Source: UBA1366 sp047602575 (GTDB lineage: Bacteria; Bacillota; Clostridia; Oscillospirales; Ruminococcaceae). Taken from it: a stretch of DNA of 64,000 nucleotides. Numbering within the stretch: position 1 is the first letter of the stretch; each line of letters opens with the position of its first letter. Below, piece by piece: positions 1 to 8,129 of this stretch. The DNA lies in contig JASGGY010000003.1 in the NCBI GenBank assembly GCA_047602575.1, positions 1 through 64,000 of the forward strand, read 5' to 3'. The notes below the pieces were generated by a model. It was not told the origin of the DNA. It saw only the letters and a list, made by a program, of their open reading frames with translations, and ran no database searches. Position numbers and translations under genes: made by a program.

Positions 1-463
1 TGTCATAAAAATCCACAAAAATATACGAATCGGTGCTGCGGCTGATGAATTCAGCGTAATCGTTTGAAATTTGTCCGATAAGAATAAGCCCCGAAATGCC
101 GCCCTCCGAAATCATTTTCGGAAGTCGCAGCTCGCGCTCCGTTTCCACCGGTATAATATCGAGCATACCGTAGCAGTTGTATTTGCGCAGCTCCTGAATG
201 ATCGCGTTATACAGCGCCCAATAGAAAGAGCCGTATGGTCCGATATAGCGCTCGGGGATGATGAAGCCGATGTTCTCGGATTTCGTCTGCCGGTCGCTTT
301 TTTTGCCGGGCTGAAACTTGTATCCCAGCTCAAGGGCGGTGACTTTAATTTTTTCCCGCAGCTCCTCGCTCACGCCGTCCTTGTCGGACAGGGCATTGGA
401 AACGGTTACATTGCTGATTTTAAGGTGTTTGGCAATGTCGCTCATTGTTACGCTTTTTTTCAT
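1..463 (-). CDS. LacI-family transcriptional regulator, N-terminal part (cut by window start)
   Basis: Reading the minus strand from ATG at 463 gives a protein starting MKKSVTMSDIAKHLKISNVT, a typical LacI helix-turn-helix (residues about 5-25), with the hinge region near residue 50 and then the first strands of the periplasmic-binding-protein-like sensor domain (NIGFIIPERYIG, GLILIGQ). The gene runs off the window at base 1, so about 154 residues are present and the effector-binding half is missing. LacI proteins repress or activate sugar-utilisation genes in response to a small ligand. A Shine-Dalgarno-like AAGGAA lies upstream, and the promoter overlaps a 16-bp palindrome, suggesting autoregulation. 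Target and ligand cannot be told. Confidence 0.9.
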   Translation of the reverse strand, partial: MKKSVTMSDIAKHLKISNVTVSNALSDKDGVSEELREKIKVTALELGYKFQPGKKSDRQTKSENIGFIIPERYIGPYGSFYWALYNAIIQELRKYNCYGMLDIIPVETERELRLPKMISEGGISGLILIGQISNDYAEFISRSTDSYIFVDFYD

Positions 464-487
464 TTTACATATTCCTTACTAAAAATG

Positions 488-527
488 ATGATAGAACTAT
501 CATAATATTTTTTTACGAAAAAAGCAA
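488..527 (-). promoter_or_regulatory. Promoter of the LacI gene with a palindrome over the -10
   Basis: On the minus strand TTGCTT (527-522) and TATGAT (504-499) are 17 bp apart. The perfect 16-bp palindrome ATGATAGAACTATCAT (488-503) overlaps the -10 box. That placement fits an operator for autorepression; the operator role is inference. Confidence 0.55.
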
Positions 528-624
528 GAGGTTTAAGCAAATTTAATCTAAAATTCCCTTTTATACAAAGTCAATGGTGTAAATTTGTTGATTCTGTTCA
601 GAGATTTCAGGAAAATAAAACGTT

Positions 625-666
625 TGAAAAGAAAAAGCTTCCGAAACGCAAACGTTATCGGAAGCG
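625..666 (-). terminator. Intrinsic terminator after the transglutaminase-like gene
   Basis: On the minus strand, arms GCTTCCGA and TCGGAAGC plus inner AACG/CGTT form a hairpin (666-638), followed by TTTTTCTTTT. It lies about 65 bp past the stop of the 730-1725 gene. Confidence 0.8.
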
Positions 667-729
667 AAAAGTAAGACAAGCATAAAAAAGGAAGATTTAT
701 GAAGATAGATGAATGCAGTAAAGAGGCGA

Positions 730-1725
730 TCATTTCCTATATTTACCTGAAACTTCATCATAGGTTTTACAGAATCGCGCGTGGCTGAGCGAGCCGCCGG
801 ACATATTGTCGTCTACCTGCGGGTCAAAGACATAGACCGTACCATCGAGCGTTGCTTCCACCCAAGTATGCTCGCCGAAGCCGCCCGCAGCTAGGTGCGT
901 TGAACCGGAAACGGTCGCCGCATCAAAGCCGAGGTAGCGCAGCATCGCCGCGTAAACGTAGGAGTATTCCGTGCAAGTACCGTAGCCGTTGACCAGCACC
1001 GAGCGGATTTTGTCACTCCAGCCGCCGTAGTCATAATAGGTGTTTTCGATCAGATAGTCATAGCAGGCAAGCGCTTTGTCGTAATTAGACATATCATCGG
1101 TGCAGATTTTATTCAGGCAGCGCTGCAGGATCTTTTCGTCCTCACCCTTTAAGAACGAATCAGGGGAGAGTGCTACGGCATTCAGCCGCTCCTTTGCGGA
1201 GGCGCTGACAGGCTGCTTTGCAACAGTTTTATTTTTTTCCGTAACGGTTTTGGTTGAAGCTGTGGCCGATTTTTCCTTTTCTTTGGAAGCCGTTGTTGTC
1301 ACGGCGGTTTTTTTCGATATTTTTTTGCTTTTATCAGAAGTTTTTTCGCCGGCGTCGGAATCCGTTGTCACTGCTGTGGCGAAATCCGCAGTATCACTGC
1401 TCACATCAGAAGCCTGTGCAATCGCGCCGAACGTCGTCACGCTGAAGATATGCGCGGAGTCCGATTCAGCCTGTGCAGGTGCTGCGCAAGGAACTGTTAC
1501 CGACGCCGAAGATGCGATCAGGGTATCAGAAGCAATCGCGGCGGAAAACGTCGCCTCGGCTTCGGGCTGACTGGAAAGATAGCTGACGCTCGCAGCCGTC
1601 AGAACGGCGATGCCGAGAAATCCCGTGGCAAGCAGCTTTGCGCGGCAGGGAAGGTTCGCCGACAGCGCACGAACGCGGACATTCATCGCCCGCACACGGG
1701 CGGTCATCTTGTAAAAAACAGACAT
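730..1725 (-). CDS. Secreted or membrane-anchored transglutaminase-like (cysteine protease fold) protein
   Basis: 331 residues. A basic N-terminus is followed by one hydrophobic segment (about 31-50), giving a signal anchor, then a low-complexity Ala/Ser/Thr region and a Lys/Thr-rich stretch (about 110-170) that probably spans the cell wall. The C-terminal 120 residues are a transglutaminase-like core: Cys251 in NGYGTCTEYSYVYAAML, His286 in GEHTWVEA and Asp301 in VYVFDPQ form the expected Cys-His-Asp triad. Members of this superfamily act as proteases, peptidases or crosslinkers outside the cell; the substrate is unknown. The start is supported by GGAGG seven bases upstream. It has its own promoter and terminator, so it is probably monocistronic. 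Confidence 0.85.
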   Translation of the reverse strand: MSVFYKMTARVRAMNVRVRALSANLPCRAKLLATGFLGIAVLTAASVSYLSSQPEAEATFSAAIASDTLIASSASVTVPCAAPAQAESDSAHIFSVTTFGAIAQASDVSSDTADFATAVTTDSDAGEKTSDKSKKISKKTAVTTTASKEKEKSATASTKTVTEKNKTVAKQPVSASAKERLNAVALSPDSFLKGEDEKILQRCLNKICTDDMSNYDKALACYDYLIENTYYDYGGWSDKIRSVLVNGYGTCTEYSYVYAAMLRYLGFDAATVSGSTHLAAGGFGEHTWVEATLDGTVYVFDPQVDDNMSGGSLSHARFCKTYDEVSGKYRK

Positions 1726-1827
1726 CAGTGCCTCCGTTTCTGTTCACTTTCCAAACGCTCTCTTTCGGTTTTGTTAAAAATCACGAATGGCGTCTTTTGA
1801 AAGCGACGGGTTCGTTGGTGTAGCCTT

Positions 1828-1856
1828 ATTATATACGAAATGATTACAAATGTCAA
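1828..1856 (-). promoter_or_regulatory. Promoter of the transglutaminase-like gene
   Basis: Minus strand TTGACA (1856-1851), 17-bp spacer, TATAAT (1833-1828); a perfect sigma-A consensus about 100 bp upstream of the start codon. Confidence 0.8.
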
Positions 1857-2113
1857 GCATGAAAGTAACCATTGTGTAATCTATTGCCTGGTTTGGAGAA
1901 TCGGTCAGTGCAAGATGCTTGTCGAATTGTAAGATACTGGCGCATGAAACTGTAAGTTATGCACGACATATGCGTATATTATTTGCATCAATTGCAGCAT
2001 TCCGCTGAATTTATCTATTTTGACTGGTAACAGAATTATAACAAAATTTCAGCCGGATTGTTCCAGAAAATCTGCGTTCTCTGTGCCATTTTCAAAAAAA
2101 ATTGCGAAAGCTC
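1857..2113. other. Intergenic stretch without a recognised gene
   Basis: AT-rich spacer between the divergent transglutaminase-like gene and pyrG. I see no ORF with a ribosome-binding site, no RNA gene and no clear repeat here. Confidence 0.5.
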
Positions 2114-2142
2114 TTGCCTTTTCGCGCAAAAAATAGTATGAT
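2114..2142 (+). promoter_or_regulatory. Promoter of pyrG
   Basis: TTGCCT (2114-2119), 17-bp spacer, TATGAT (2137-2142). The roughly 95-nt leader contains a GC-rich hairpin (GCGGCA 2204-2209 with TGCCGC 2216-2221) just ahead of the ribosome-binding site. No GGG initiation site typical of the Bacillus pyrG reiterative-transcription attenuator is evident near the predicted start. Confidence 0.7.
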
Positions 2143-2243
2143 ATTAAAGTATGATAACGGCGCGGTGTTCTATCGGAATTCCGCCCGTTCGTTTGTTAGC
2201 GGGGCGGCAGGGGTTTGCCGCTTCAATGAAAGGGAGTCGTTCT

Positions 2244-3854
2244 ATGGCAATCAAGTACATTTTCGTGACCGGAGGCGTTGTTTCCGGATTGGGCAAGGGC
2301 ATCACCGCCGCATCGCTGGGCAGACTGCTCAAAGCGCGCGGCTATCGGGTGACCATCCAGAAATTTGACCCGTATATCAACGTAGACCCCGGCACGATGT
2401 CGCCCTATCAGCACGGCGAGGTTTTCGTCACCGATGACGGCGCGGAAACCGATCTGGATCTGGGGCATTACGAGCGCTTTATCGATGAAAATCTGTCGGT
2501 CAATTCCAACGTCACAACCGGTAAGATTTATTGGAACGTTCTAAATAAGGAGCGCCGCGGCGATTATCTGGGCGGCACGGTGCAGGTCATTCCGCACATC
2601 ACCAACGAAATCAAAGAGCGTGTTTACCGCGTGGGCAAGGACGCAAATACCGACGTGGTGATCACCGAGGTCGGTGGAACGGTCGGCGACATCGAGTCAA
2701 CGCCCTTCCTCGAAGCAATCCGTCAGGCGGCGATTGAGGTCGGCCGCGAGAACGCGATTTTCATCCACGTGACCCTAGTGCCTTATATCCACGGCTCGAA
2801 CGAACTGAAATCGAAGCCCACCCAGCACTCGGTGAAAGAGCTGCTCTCGCTCGGCATCCAGCCGAACATTCTCGTTCTTCGTTCCGAGCGCGAAATTCCC
2901 GACGACATGGCAAAAAAAATCGCGCTGTTTTGCAACGTCCGCACGGAGGATGTCATTCAGAACCTGACCGCGCCGTCGCTGTATGAAGTGCCGCTGTGGC
3001 TGGAAAACGAAGGACTTGCGGACGTAGTCTGCGAGCATCTGAAGCTTGAAAAGAGAACGCCCGATCTAACCGAATGGGAAACAATGGTGCAAAGCCAGAA
3101 AAGCGCAACGCGCAACGCCGTCATCGGTCTGGTCGGAAAATATGTGGAACTCGGCGACGCGTATTTATCCGTCGCGGAAGCGCTCCGACACGCGGGCTTT
3201 GAGAACGCCGCAACTGTGGACATCCGCTGGATTCAGTCCGAGGACATCGACGCCTGCACCGTTGCGCAGAAGCTTGCCGGACTCGACGGCATCATCGTGC
3301 CGGGCGGCTTCGGCGACCGCGGCATCGAGGGCATGATCGAATCCATCCGCTTTGCGCGTGAGAACAAAATCCCCATGTTCGGCATTTGCCTCGGTATGCA
3401 GATGTCCGTCATCGAGTTCGCGCGCAACGTCGCGGGCAAGACCGGCGCAAATTCTGCAGAGTTCGGCGAAACGCCGTTCCCCGTCATTGATATCATGGAG
3501 GATCAGAAGAACATCACAGAAAAGGGCGGCACAATGCGCCTTGGTTTATATCCCTGCAAGCTTGCGGAAGGCTCGATTTCGCACGCGGTATACGGTGAGG
3601 ATCTGATTTACGAGCGCCACCGCCACCGGTTTGAATTCAACAACCAATTCCGCACGGAGTTCAGCGAAAAGGGACTTGTGCTTGCGGGTGTTTCCCCCGA
3701 CAATAAACTGGTGGAAATCGTTGAGCTGAAGCGGGATGTTCACCCATGGTTTGTCGGTGTACAGTTCCATCCGGAGTTTAAATCCCGCCCCAACCGCGCA
3801 CAGCGTCTGTTCAAGGACTTCATCCGTGCTTCTTTGGAAAACAGCGGTAAATAA
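2244..3854 (+). CDS. pyrG: CTP synthase
   Basis: 536 residues, normal for the family. It makes CTP from UTP, ATP and glutamine, the last step of de novo pyrimidine nucleotide synthesis. The N-terminal synthetase domain shows GGVVSGLGKG (about 10-19); the C-terminal class-I glutamine amidotransferase domain has the nucleophile Cys382 in GICLGMQ and the His/Glu pair in QFHPEF near the end. ATG 2244 is chosen over the longer frame upstream because MAIKYIFVTGG is the conserved N-terminus and AAAGGGAG lies just before it. It has its own promoter and terminator and no co-transcribed pyrimidine genes. Confidence 0.98.
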   Translation: MAIKYIFVTGGVVSGLGKGITAASLGRLLKARGYRVTIQKFDPYINVDPGTMSPYQHGEVFVTDDGAETDLDLGHYERFIDENLSVNSNVTTGKIYWNVLNKERRGDYLGGTVQVIPHITNEIKERVYRVGKDANTDVVITEVGGTVGDIESTPFLEAIRQAAIEVGRENAIFIHVTLVPYIHGSNELKSKPTQHSVKELLSLGIQPNILVLRSEREIPDDMAKKIALFCNVRTEDVIQNLTAPSLYEVPLWLENEGLADVVCEHLKLEKRTPDLTEWETMVQSQKSATRNAVIGLVGKYVELGDAYLSVAEALRHAGFENAATVDIRWIQSEDIDACTVAQKLAGLDGIIVPGGFGDRGIEGMIESIRFARENKIPMFGICLGMQMSVIEFARNVAGKTGANSAEFGETPFPVIDIMEDQKNITEKGGTMRLGLYPCKLAEGSISHAVYGEDLIYERHRHRFEFNNQFRTEFSEKGLVLAGVSPDNKLVEIVELKRDVHPWFVGVQFHPEFKSRPNRAQRLFKDFIRASLENSGK

Positions 3855-3871
3855 GCAGTGAAATAAAAAGA

Positions 3872-3897
3872 AAGCTTCGCACGCGCGGAGCTTTTCT
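3872..3897 (+). terminator. Intrinsic terminator after pyrG
   Basis: Stem AAGCTTCGC / GCGGAGCTT (one G-U pair) with a 4-nt loop, followed by TTTCTTA. It sits only 14 bp before the next start codon. Confidence 0.7.
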
Positions 3898-3910
3898 TAA
3901 TAGGAGGGTT

Positions 3911-4459
3911 ATGAGCATGAACCATCTTGGAACACAGGAACTCGCAACGCGACGGCTTGTTCTGCGAAAATTCACGCCCGGCGACGCGGAAGCGATGTTC
4001 CGAAACTGGGCAAGCGACGAGCGGGTGACGCGATTTCTGACATGGGAACCGCACGGCTCGCAGGAGGATACCAAAAACCTGCTGACCGCATGGGCGGCGG
4101 CTTATGACACACGGAATTACAACTGGGTCATTACGCTTGACGGCGAAGCAATCGGCTCTATCGCCGCGGTGCGGTTTTCGGAGCAGCACGAAACCGCCGA
4201 AATCGGCTACTGTCTGGGAACGGCGTTCTGGGGCAGGGGACTGATGACCGAAGCGCTCGGCGCGGTGCTGGATTTCCTGTTTGATGAGGTTGGTTTTTAC
4301 CGCATCGAACTCCATCACGCAGCAAAAAATCCCGCATCCGGCAAGGTTGCCAGAAAATGCGGGATGCTATATGAAGGAACACAACGCGGTCGCGTCCTTC
4401 GCCATGGGGCGCGCAACGACCTTGTGCTGTACGGCTTGCTAAAAATCGACCGTGCTTAG
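3911..4459 (+). CDS. GNAT N-acetyltransferase (RimJ/RimL type)
   Basis: 182 residues. The N-terminus LATRRLVLRKFTPGDAEAMFRNWASDE and the motif ETAEIGYCLGTAFWGRGLMTEAL (about 96-118) match the Acetyltransf_3/RimJ-RimL group, whose members acetylate protein N-termini, ribosomal proteins or small amines with acetyl-CoA. The acetyl-CoA loop is the WGRGLMTEA segment. A GGAGGG lies just upstream; ATG 3911 or the second ATG 3917 could be used. The stop codon overlaps the convergent Rrf2 gene by 4 bp. Substrate unknown. Confidence 0.88.
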   Translation: MSMNHLGTQELATRRLVLRKFTPGDAEAMFRNWASDERVTRFLTWEPHGSQEDTKNLLTAWAAAYDTRNYNWVITLDGEAIGSIAAVRFSEQHETAEIGYCLGTAFWGRGLMTEALGAVLDFLFDEVGFYRIELHHAAKNPASGKVARKCGMLYEGTQRGRVLRHGARNDLVLYGLLKIDRA

Positions 4460-4887
4460 GGCATGTCCATGTGGCACTCGCCACCCTGATCGATCATGTC
4501 CTGTAAGGTCACGGTGTCCACCACATCGTTAATGGCGGTGTACAGCTTATTCCAGAGCGCCAGCGTCGCGCAGATGTCCTTGCGCCCGCACTGGTTTTCT
4601 TCATCCTCCAGACACGCGACGGGTGCTAAATTGCCCTCGGTGATGCGCAGGATCATCCCCGCGGTGTAGTAACGCGGCTCGTGCGTCAGGCGATAGCCGC
4701 CCGACGAGCCGCGTGTGCTTTTCACATAGCCCGCCCGCGTGAGCAGGGTAATGATCTGCTCAAGATATTTCTCCGAAATCTCCTGCCGCGCGGCAATCGC
4801 CTTGACCGGAATATAGCCACCCGCGTCGTTGAGCGCCAAATCCAGCATCAGCCGGAGCGCGTACCGCCCTTTTGTGGAAATCTTCAT
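4456..4887 (-). CDS. Rrf2-family transcriptional regulator with a Cys triad
   Basis: 143 residues from ATG 4887, where MKISTKGRYALRLMLDLAL is the canonical Rrf2 start; a longer upstream frame lacks family features. The winged helix occupies roughly residues 1-65 (EKYLEQIITLLTRAGYVKS, RGSSGGYRL). Cys92, Cys100 and Cys106 lie in the loop where IscR binds its Fe-S cluster, spaced C-x7-C-x5-C rather than C-x5-C-x5-C. The gene is divergent from cysK, as a CymR-like cysteine regulator would be, but Bacillus CymR lacks this triad. It could therefore sense cysteine supply, Fe-S status or both. Role in controlling cysK is inference from position. Confidence 0.9.
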   Translation of the reverse strand: MKISTKGRYALRLMLDLALNDAGGYIPVKAIAARQEISEKYLEQIITLLTRAGYVKSTRGSSGGYRLTHEPRYYTAGMILRITEGNLAPVACLEDEENQCGRKDICATLALWNKLYTAINDVVDTVTLQDMIDQGGECHMDMP

Positions 4888-4926
4888 CCAACCGCCTGCT
4901 TTCTGATCGGGTTTCATTCTACTATA

Positions 4927-4955
4927 ACTATACCGCTTTACTATGGAAATGTCAA
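4927..4955 (-). promoter_or_regulatory. Promoter of the Rrf2 gene
   Basis: Minus strand TTGACA (4955-4950), 17-bp spacer, TATAGT (4932-4927), about 40 bp upstream of the start codon. Confidence 0.75.
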
Positions 4956-5067
4956 CGGCTCGGCAAAGATTATTTCTTGTGGGCTGTGCGGAGTTTCTAA
5001 ATTTGCGACAAACCGCGCGGATAATTTTATACAAAATGCGGAATAATTTTTTCGGATGAGAAAATTC

Positions 5068-5096
5068 TTGACAAAACAAAATACAAGTGCTATGAT
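5068..5096 (+). promoter_or_regulatory. Promoter of cysK
   Basis: TTGACA (5068-5073), 17-bp spacer, TATGAT (5091-5096). Sequence just downstream (AGGAATATG) and around the divergent Rrf2 promoter is AT-rich and could hold Rrf2 sites, but no clear dyad was identified. Confidence 0.8.
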
Positions 5097-5157
5097 AGGA
5101 ATATGAAAACATACAAAGCATATATGTGATTCATTTAATAAGAAAGGATCTGAGTTT

Positions 5158-6087
5158 ATGGCAAGAATTTATCAGGGAATCACGGAGCTGATTGGCAGAA
5201 CACCGCTGCTCGCGCTGACCAATTACACCAAAGCAAACGGGCTTGACGCAAAAATCATCGCGAAGCTTGAGTATTTCAATCCCGCGGGAAGCGTGAAGGA
5301 CAGGATCGCAGCGGCGATGATTGCCGATGCGGAAGAAAAGGGCGTTCTGAAAGCGGGTGCGACCATCATCGAGCCGACCAGCGGAAACACCGGCATCGGG
5401 CTTGCGGCAGTCGCGGCGGCAAAGGGCTATAGGGTCATCCTGACCATGCCCGAAACCATGAGCGTGGAGCGCCGCAACCTCCTGCGCGCTTACGGTGCGG
5501 AGTTGGTTCTGACCGAAGGGGCAAAGGGCATGAAGGGCGCAATCGAGAAAGCGGATGCGCTCAACGCAGAAATCGAAAACTCCGTCATCTTGGGTCAGTT
5601 CGTCAATCCCGCTAATCCGGCTGTGCATAAAGCGACCACCGGTCCTGAAATCTGGGAAGACACCGACGGCGCGGTGGACATTCTGGTCGCCGGCATCGGC
5701 ACGGGCGGAACGATCACCGGCGTCGGCGAATACTTAAAGTCAAAAAATCCGGCTGTAAAAATCATCGCCGTTGAGCCTGCCGCGTCGCCGGTTCTGTCAA
5801 AAGGAACACCCGGACCGCACAAAATTCAGGGCATCGGCGCGGGATTTGTGCCGAAAACGCTCAACACCGGTGTTTACGACGAAATCATCGCCGTTGAAAA
5901 TGACGACGCGTTCTTCGCCGGAAACGCCGTGGCAAAGGCTGAGGGCGTGCTGGTCGGCATTTCCTCCGGCGCGGCACTCTGGGCTGCGACTGAGGTTGCA
6001 AAGCGTCCGGAAAATGCAGGAAAGAGCATCGTCGTTGTGTTCCCCGACACCGGCGAGCGCTATCTGTCCACACCGCTGTTCGGTTAA
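5158..6087 (+). CDS. cysK: Cysteine synthase A (O-acetylserine thiol-lyase)
   Basis: 309 residues. It is a PLP enzyme converting O-acetylserine plus sulfide to cysteine in the cytoplasm. The PLP lysine is Lys47 in NPAGSVKDR; the substrate loop TSGNTG is at 74-79; the phosphate-binding GTGGT is near 181-185 and the C-terminal SSGAA near 269-273. The start has AGAAAGGA upstream. The gene is divergent from an Rrf2 regulator; in Bacillus, CysK also binds CymR as a co-regulator, so a similar partnership is possible here (inference). Followed by a strong terminator, so monocistronic. Confidence 0.97.
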   Translation: MARIYQGITELIGRTPLLALTNYTKANGLDAKIIAKLEYFNPAGSVKDRIAAAMIADAEEKGVLKAGATIIEPTSGNTGIGLAAVAAAKGYRVILTMPETMSVERRNLLRAYGAELVLTEGAKGMKGAIEKADALNAEIENSVILGQFVNPANPAVHKATTGPEIWEDTDGAVDILVAGIGTGGTITGVGEYLKSKNPAVKIIAVEPAASPVLSKGTPGPHKIQGIGAGFVPKTLNTGVYDEIIAVENDDAFFAGNAVAKAEGVLVGISSGAALWAATEVAKRPENAGKSIVVVFPDTGERYLSTPLFG

Positions 6088-6098
6088 AGAATCCGTGC

Positions 6099-6133
6099 AA
6101 AAAGCCTGATCGGAAACGGTCGGGCTTTTTTTC
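6099..6133 (+). terminator. Intrinsic terminator after cysK
   Basis: Stem AAAGCCTGATC / GGTCGGGCTTT (with G-U and one mismatch) followed by TTTTTTTCTT. Confidence 0.8.
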
Positions 6134-6248
6134 TTAAATTTCCGGAAAAAACCGCTCCGGCGCTTGAAATCTGAAAAAGAAAAGCGTATAATAAGGTTGT
6201 GCAAAAAAAGAAAAAAATTGTACAGGAAAGAAAAGGACGGGATGACAT

Positions 6249-7013
6249 ATGAAAGGAAAAACGGCGCTGATAACGGGCGCAAGCTCCGGCATCGGCAAGG
6301 ACATCGCAAAAATTCTGAGCAAAAAAGGCTGGCGCGTTATTCTGGTGGCAAGGCGCGAGGGACGGCTGTTGGATCTGGCGCAGGAACTGGCGGGGGAGTC
6401 GCGGATCATCACCGCAGATCTGTCCGCTGCGGAGGCGTGCTTTGAGTTGTATGAAAAGGTGCGCGACGAGCATATCAGCATTCTGATCAACTGCGCAGGC
6501 TTCGGCATACTCGGCGAATTTGAAAACATTCCCATCGAAAAAGAACTCGAGATGATCAACGTCAACGTCCGCGCCGTTCACATTCTTACGAAACTGTTCG
6601 TAAAAGAGTTCGGAGAAAAGAACCGCGGGTTCATTCTGAATGTCGCTTCCGTAGCGGGGCTGATGCCCGCCGGTCCGCTCATGGCGGCGTACTACGCGTC
6701 AAAAGCATATGTGACCAGTCTGAGCCTAGCCGTCAACCGTGAGCTGAAAACCGCGCAGAGCGACGTCTATGTCGGTGTTTTATGCCCCGGACCGGTGGAT
6801 ACGGAGTTTAATCAGGTTGCGAATTCTTCTTTCGCCGTGCCGTCGCTTTCCAGCAAAAAATGTGCGGCATACGCGGTTAAAATGATGTTCCGCCGCAAGC
6901 CCCTCATCGTGCCTTCGCTGTCCGTACGTCTGCTTTCGTTCGGCGCACGGTTTTTGCCCAAACAGGCGGTACTGTCCTTTACAGAAGATGTTCAGACGAT
7001 GAAGCGCAAGTGA
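6249..7013 (+). CDS. Short-chain dehydrogenase/reductase (SDR)
   Basis: 254 residues, the classical SDR length. The Rossmann cofactor motif GASSGIG is at 10-16, NCAGFG near 81-86, and the catalytic Tyr148-x3-Lys152 in YYASK with a Ser in NVASVAG about 17 residues before. Classical SDRs oxidise or reduce alcohols, ketones or acyl carriers with NAD(P)H. The sequence resembles the DltE/YqjQ-type group of general oxidoreductases; the substrate cannot be told. GGACGGGA lies before ATG 6249. No operon partner: a terminator lies upstream and a promoter downstream. Confidence 0.9.
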   Translation: MKGKTALITGASSGIGKDIAKILSKKGWRVILVARREGRLLDLAQELAGESRIITADLSAAEACFELYEKVRDEHISILINCAGFGILGEFENIPIEKELEMINVNVRAVHILTKLFVKEFGEKNRGFILNVASVAGLMPAGPLMAAYYASKAYVTSLSLAVNRELKTAQSDVYVGVLCPGPVDTEFNQVANSSFAVPSLSSKKCAAYAVKMMFRRKPLIVPSLSVRLLSFGARFLPKQAVLSFTEDVQTMKRK

Positions 7014-7092
7014 TAAGTCTGTGTAAAAATTTGCATTTGCCAAGCATTGTTTATGCGAAATTGTGGTTTATCTCGCTATTTCTTATGCATGA

Positions 7093-7112
7093 TGCACAAG
7101 AAACCGTTTACA
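7093..7112 (+). promoter_or_regulatory. Shared 20-bp upstream element, copy 1
   Basis: TGCACAAGAAACCGTTTACA, 19 bp upstream of the -35 at 7132. A copy with one mismatch lies at 8034-8053, again exactly 19 bp from its -35. The position (centre near -65) would fit an activator site; the core AAACCG(T/A)TT also resembles LacI-type operators. Binding protein unknown. Confidence 0.5.
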
Positions 7113-7131
7113 CTTTTATGCAAAAAGAGTC

Positions 7132-7160
7132 TTGCTTTTTTCACACGCGTCCTGTATAAT
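7132..7160 (+). promoter_or_regulatory. Promoter of the Asp/Thr-rich exported protein gene
   Basis: TTGCTT (7132-7137), 17-bp spacer, TATAAT (7155-7160). Confidence 0.75.
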
Positions 7161-7196
7161 GTAATTACAATATTTATTGAAAAGGAGTTTTTCAAA

Positions 7197-7961
7197 ATGA
7201 AACTGACAAAGATTTTAGCTGGAGTATCAGCTGTTGTTCTGGCAGCTGCAACTTTAGCGATCTCGGCAAGTGCATTCGACTTCACTGGCGGAGATTCCGA
7301 TCACCGCGCAATGCTCATGTTCGCCGACAGCACTTGGGCTTGGGGCAACTGGGACTTTGACGACGGCGCAAAGGGCGCTGCTGACGTTGCAGGCGCAACG
7401 GATGTAACCATCGACGGCAACGGAACCTACACGGTTGCAATTTCCCGTCCGACCGCTGACGGCACACTTGACGTTCTCGGCGCAGTTGTATTCCTCGTTC
7501 AGACGACCATCGACGTAAACACCAATCCTGACGTTGTTCTGACCCTTGACGACATCAAGGCAGACGGTACTTCCGTAATGACCGGCGACGCTAGCCTCGC
7601 AGTTCAGTGCACAGAAGACAACACCGACAAGACCTGCTCTTATGCAAGACTTGAAATCTACAACGCATACGGTCCGACCGTTGCCGGCGTTGACGGTGCA
7701 GACCCGCAGACTGAATGGGCGATCGATCCTGTCAACATGGCAGCAGTTGATTCCCTCGAAGTAACCTTCACGGTTGCCGGACTTGCCGGCGGCGACACCG
7801 AAACAACCGGTGACACCGATTCTGACACTGATTCCGATTCCGACACCGATTCTACCGATGACGCTACTTCCACTCCTACTACCGGCGCAACAACCGGACT
7901 TGCACTTGCTGGCGTAGCACTTGCCGGCGTTGCAATCGCAGTAGCAAGAAAGAAGAACTAA
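7197..7961 (+). CDS. Exported protein with acidic repeat and C-terminal wall/membrane anchor
   Basis: 254 residues from ATG 7197 (AAGGAG ten bases upstream); a longer in-frame start upstream is rejected because a clear signal peptide (residues 1-26, ending ASA) begins at this Met. The mature part has a beta-rich domain (about 27-200, IDGNGTYTVAI, LDVLGAVVFLVQT, LDDIKADG) that aligns by eye with the lipoprotein at 8130-8891. Then comes an Asp/Ser/Thr repeat (SDTDSDSDTDS) and TPTTGATTG, a hydrophobic stretch and RKKN at the C-terminus. That end resembles a sortase signal with TPTTG replacing LPXTG. Function unknown; probably a surface protein, perhaps ligand-binding. Confidence 0.85.
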   Translation: MKLTKILAGVSAVVLAAATLAISASAFDFTGGDSDHRAMLMFADSTWAWGNWDFDDGAKGAADVAGATDVTIDGNGTYTVAISRPTADGTLDVLGAVVFLVQTTIDVNTNPDVVLTLDDIKADGTSVMTGDASLAVQCTEDNTDKTCSYARLEIYNAYGPTVAGVDGADPQTEWAIDPVNMAAVDSLEVTFTVAGLAGGDTETTGDTDSDTDSDSDTDSTDDATSTPTTGATTGLALAGVALAGVAIAVARKKN

Positions 7962-7978
7962 GTTATAACTTACAATGA

Positions 7979-8004
7979 GGAGCTGAGAAATCAGCTCCTT
8001 TTTT
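7979..8004 (+). terminator. Intrinsic terminator after the 7197 gene
   Basis: Perfect 8-bp stem GGAGCTGA / TCAGCTCC, GAAA tetraloop, then TTTTTT. Confidence 0.9.
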
Positions 8005-8033
8005 GTTTGATCCGACAAAATTTTTCGTTTCTT

Positions 8034-8053
8034 TGCACAAGAAACCGATTACA
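8034..8053 (+). promoter_or_regulatory. Shared 20-bp upstream element, copy 2
   Basis: TGCACAAGAAACCGATTACA, 19 of 20 bases identical to 7093-7112 and at the same 19-bp distance from the -35. See the first copy. Confidence 0.5.
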
Positions 8054-8072
8054 AATTTAGTGAAACATCCAC

Positions 8073-8100
8073 TTGTATTCCCTTAGAAATGTGGTATAAT
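8073..8100 (+). promoter_or_regulatory. Promoter of the Thr-rich lipoprotein gene
   Basis: TTGTAT (8073-8078), 16-bp spacer, TATAAT (8095-8100), 29 bp ahead of the start codon. Confidence 0.7.
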
Positions 8101-8129
8101 AAACGTATCATATTTATGGAGGAATCATT

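Noticed and set aside
2143..2243. pyrG reiterative-transcription attenuator
   Set aside because: The predicted start does not fall on a GGG run and no terminator hairpin with a U-run lies in the leader; only a small GC hairpin is seen.
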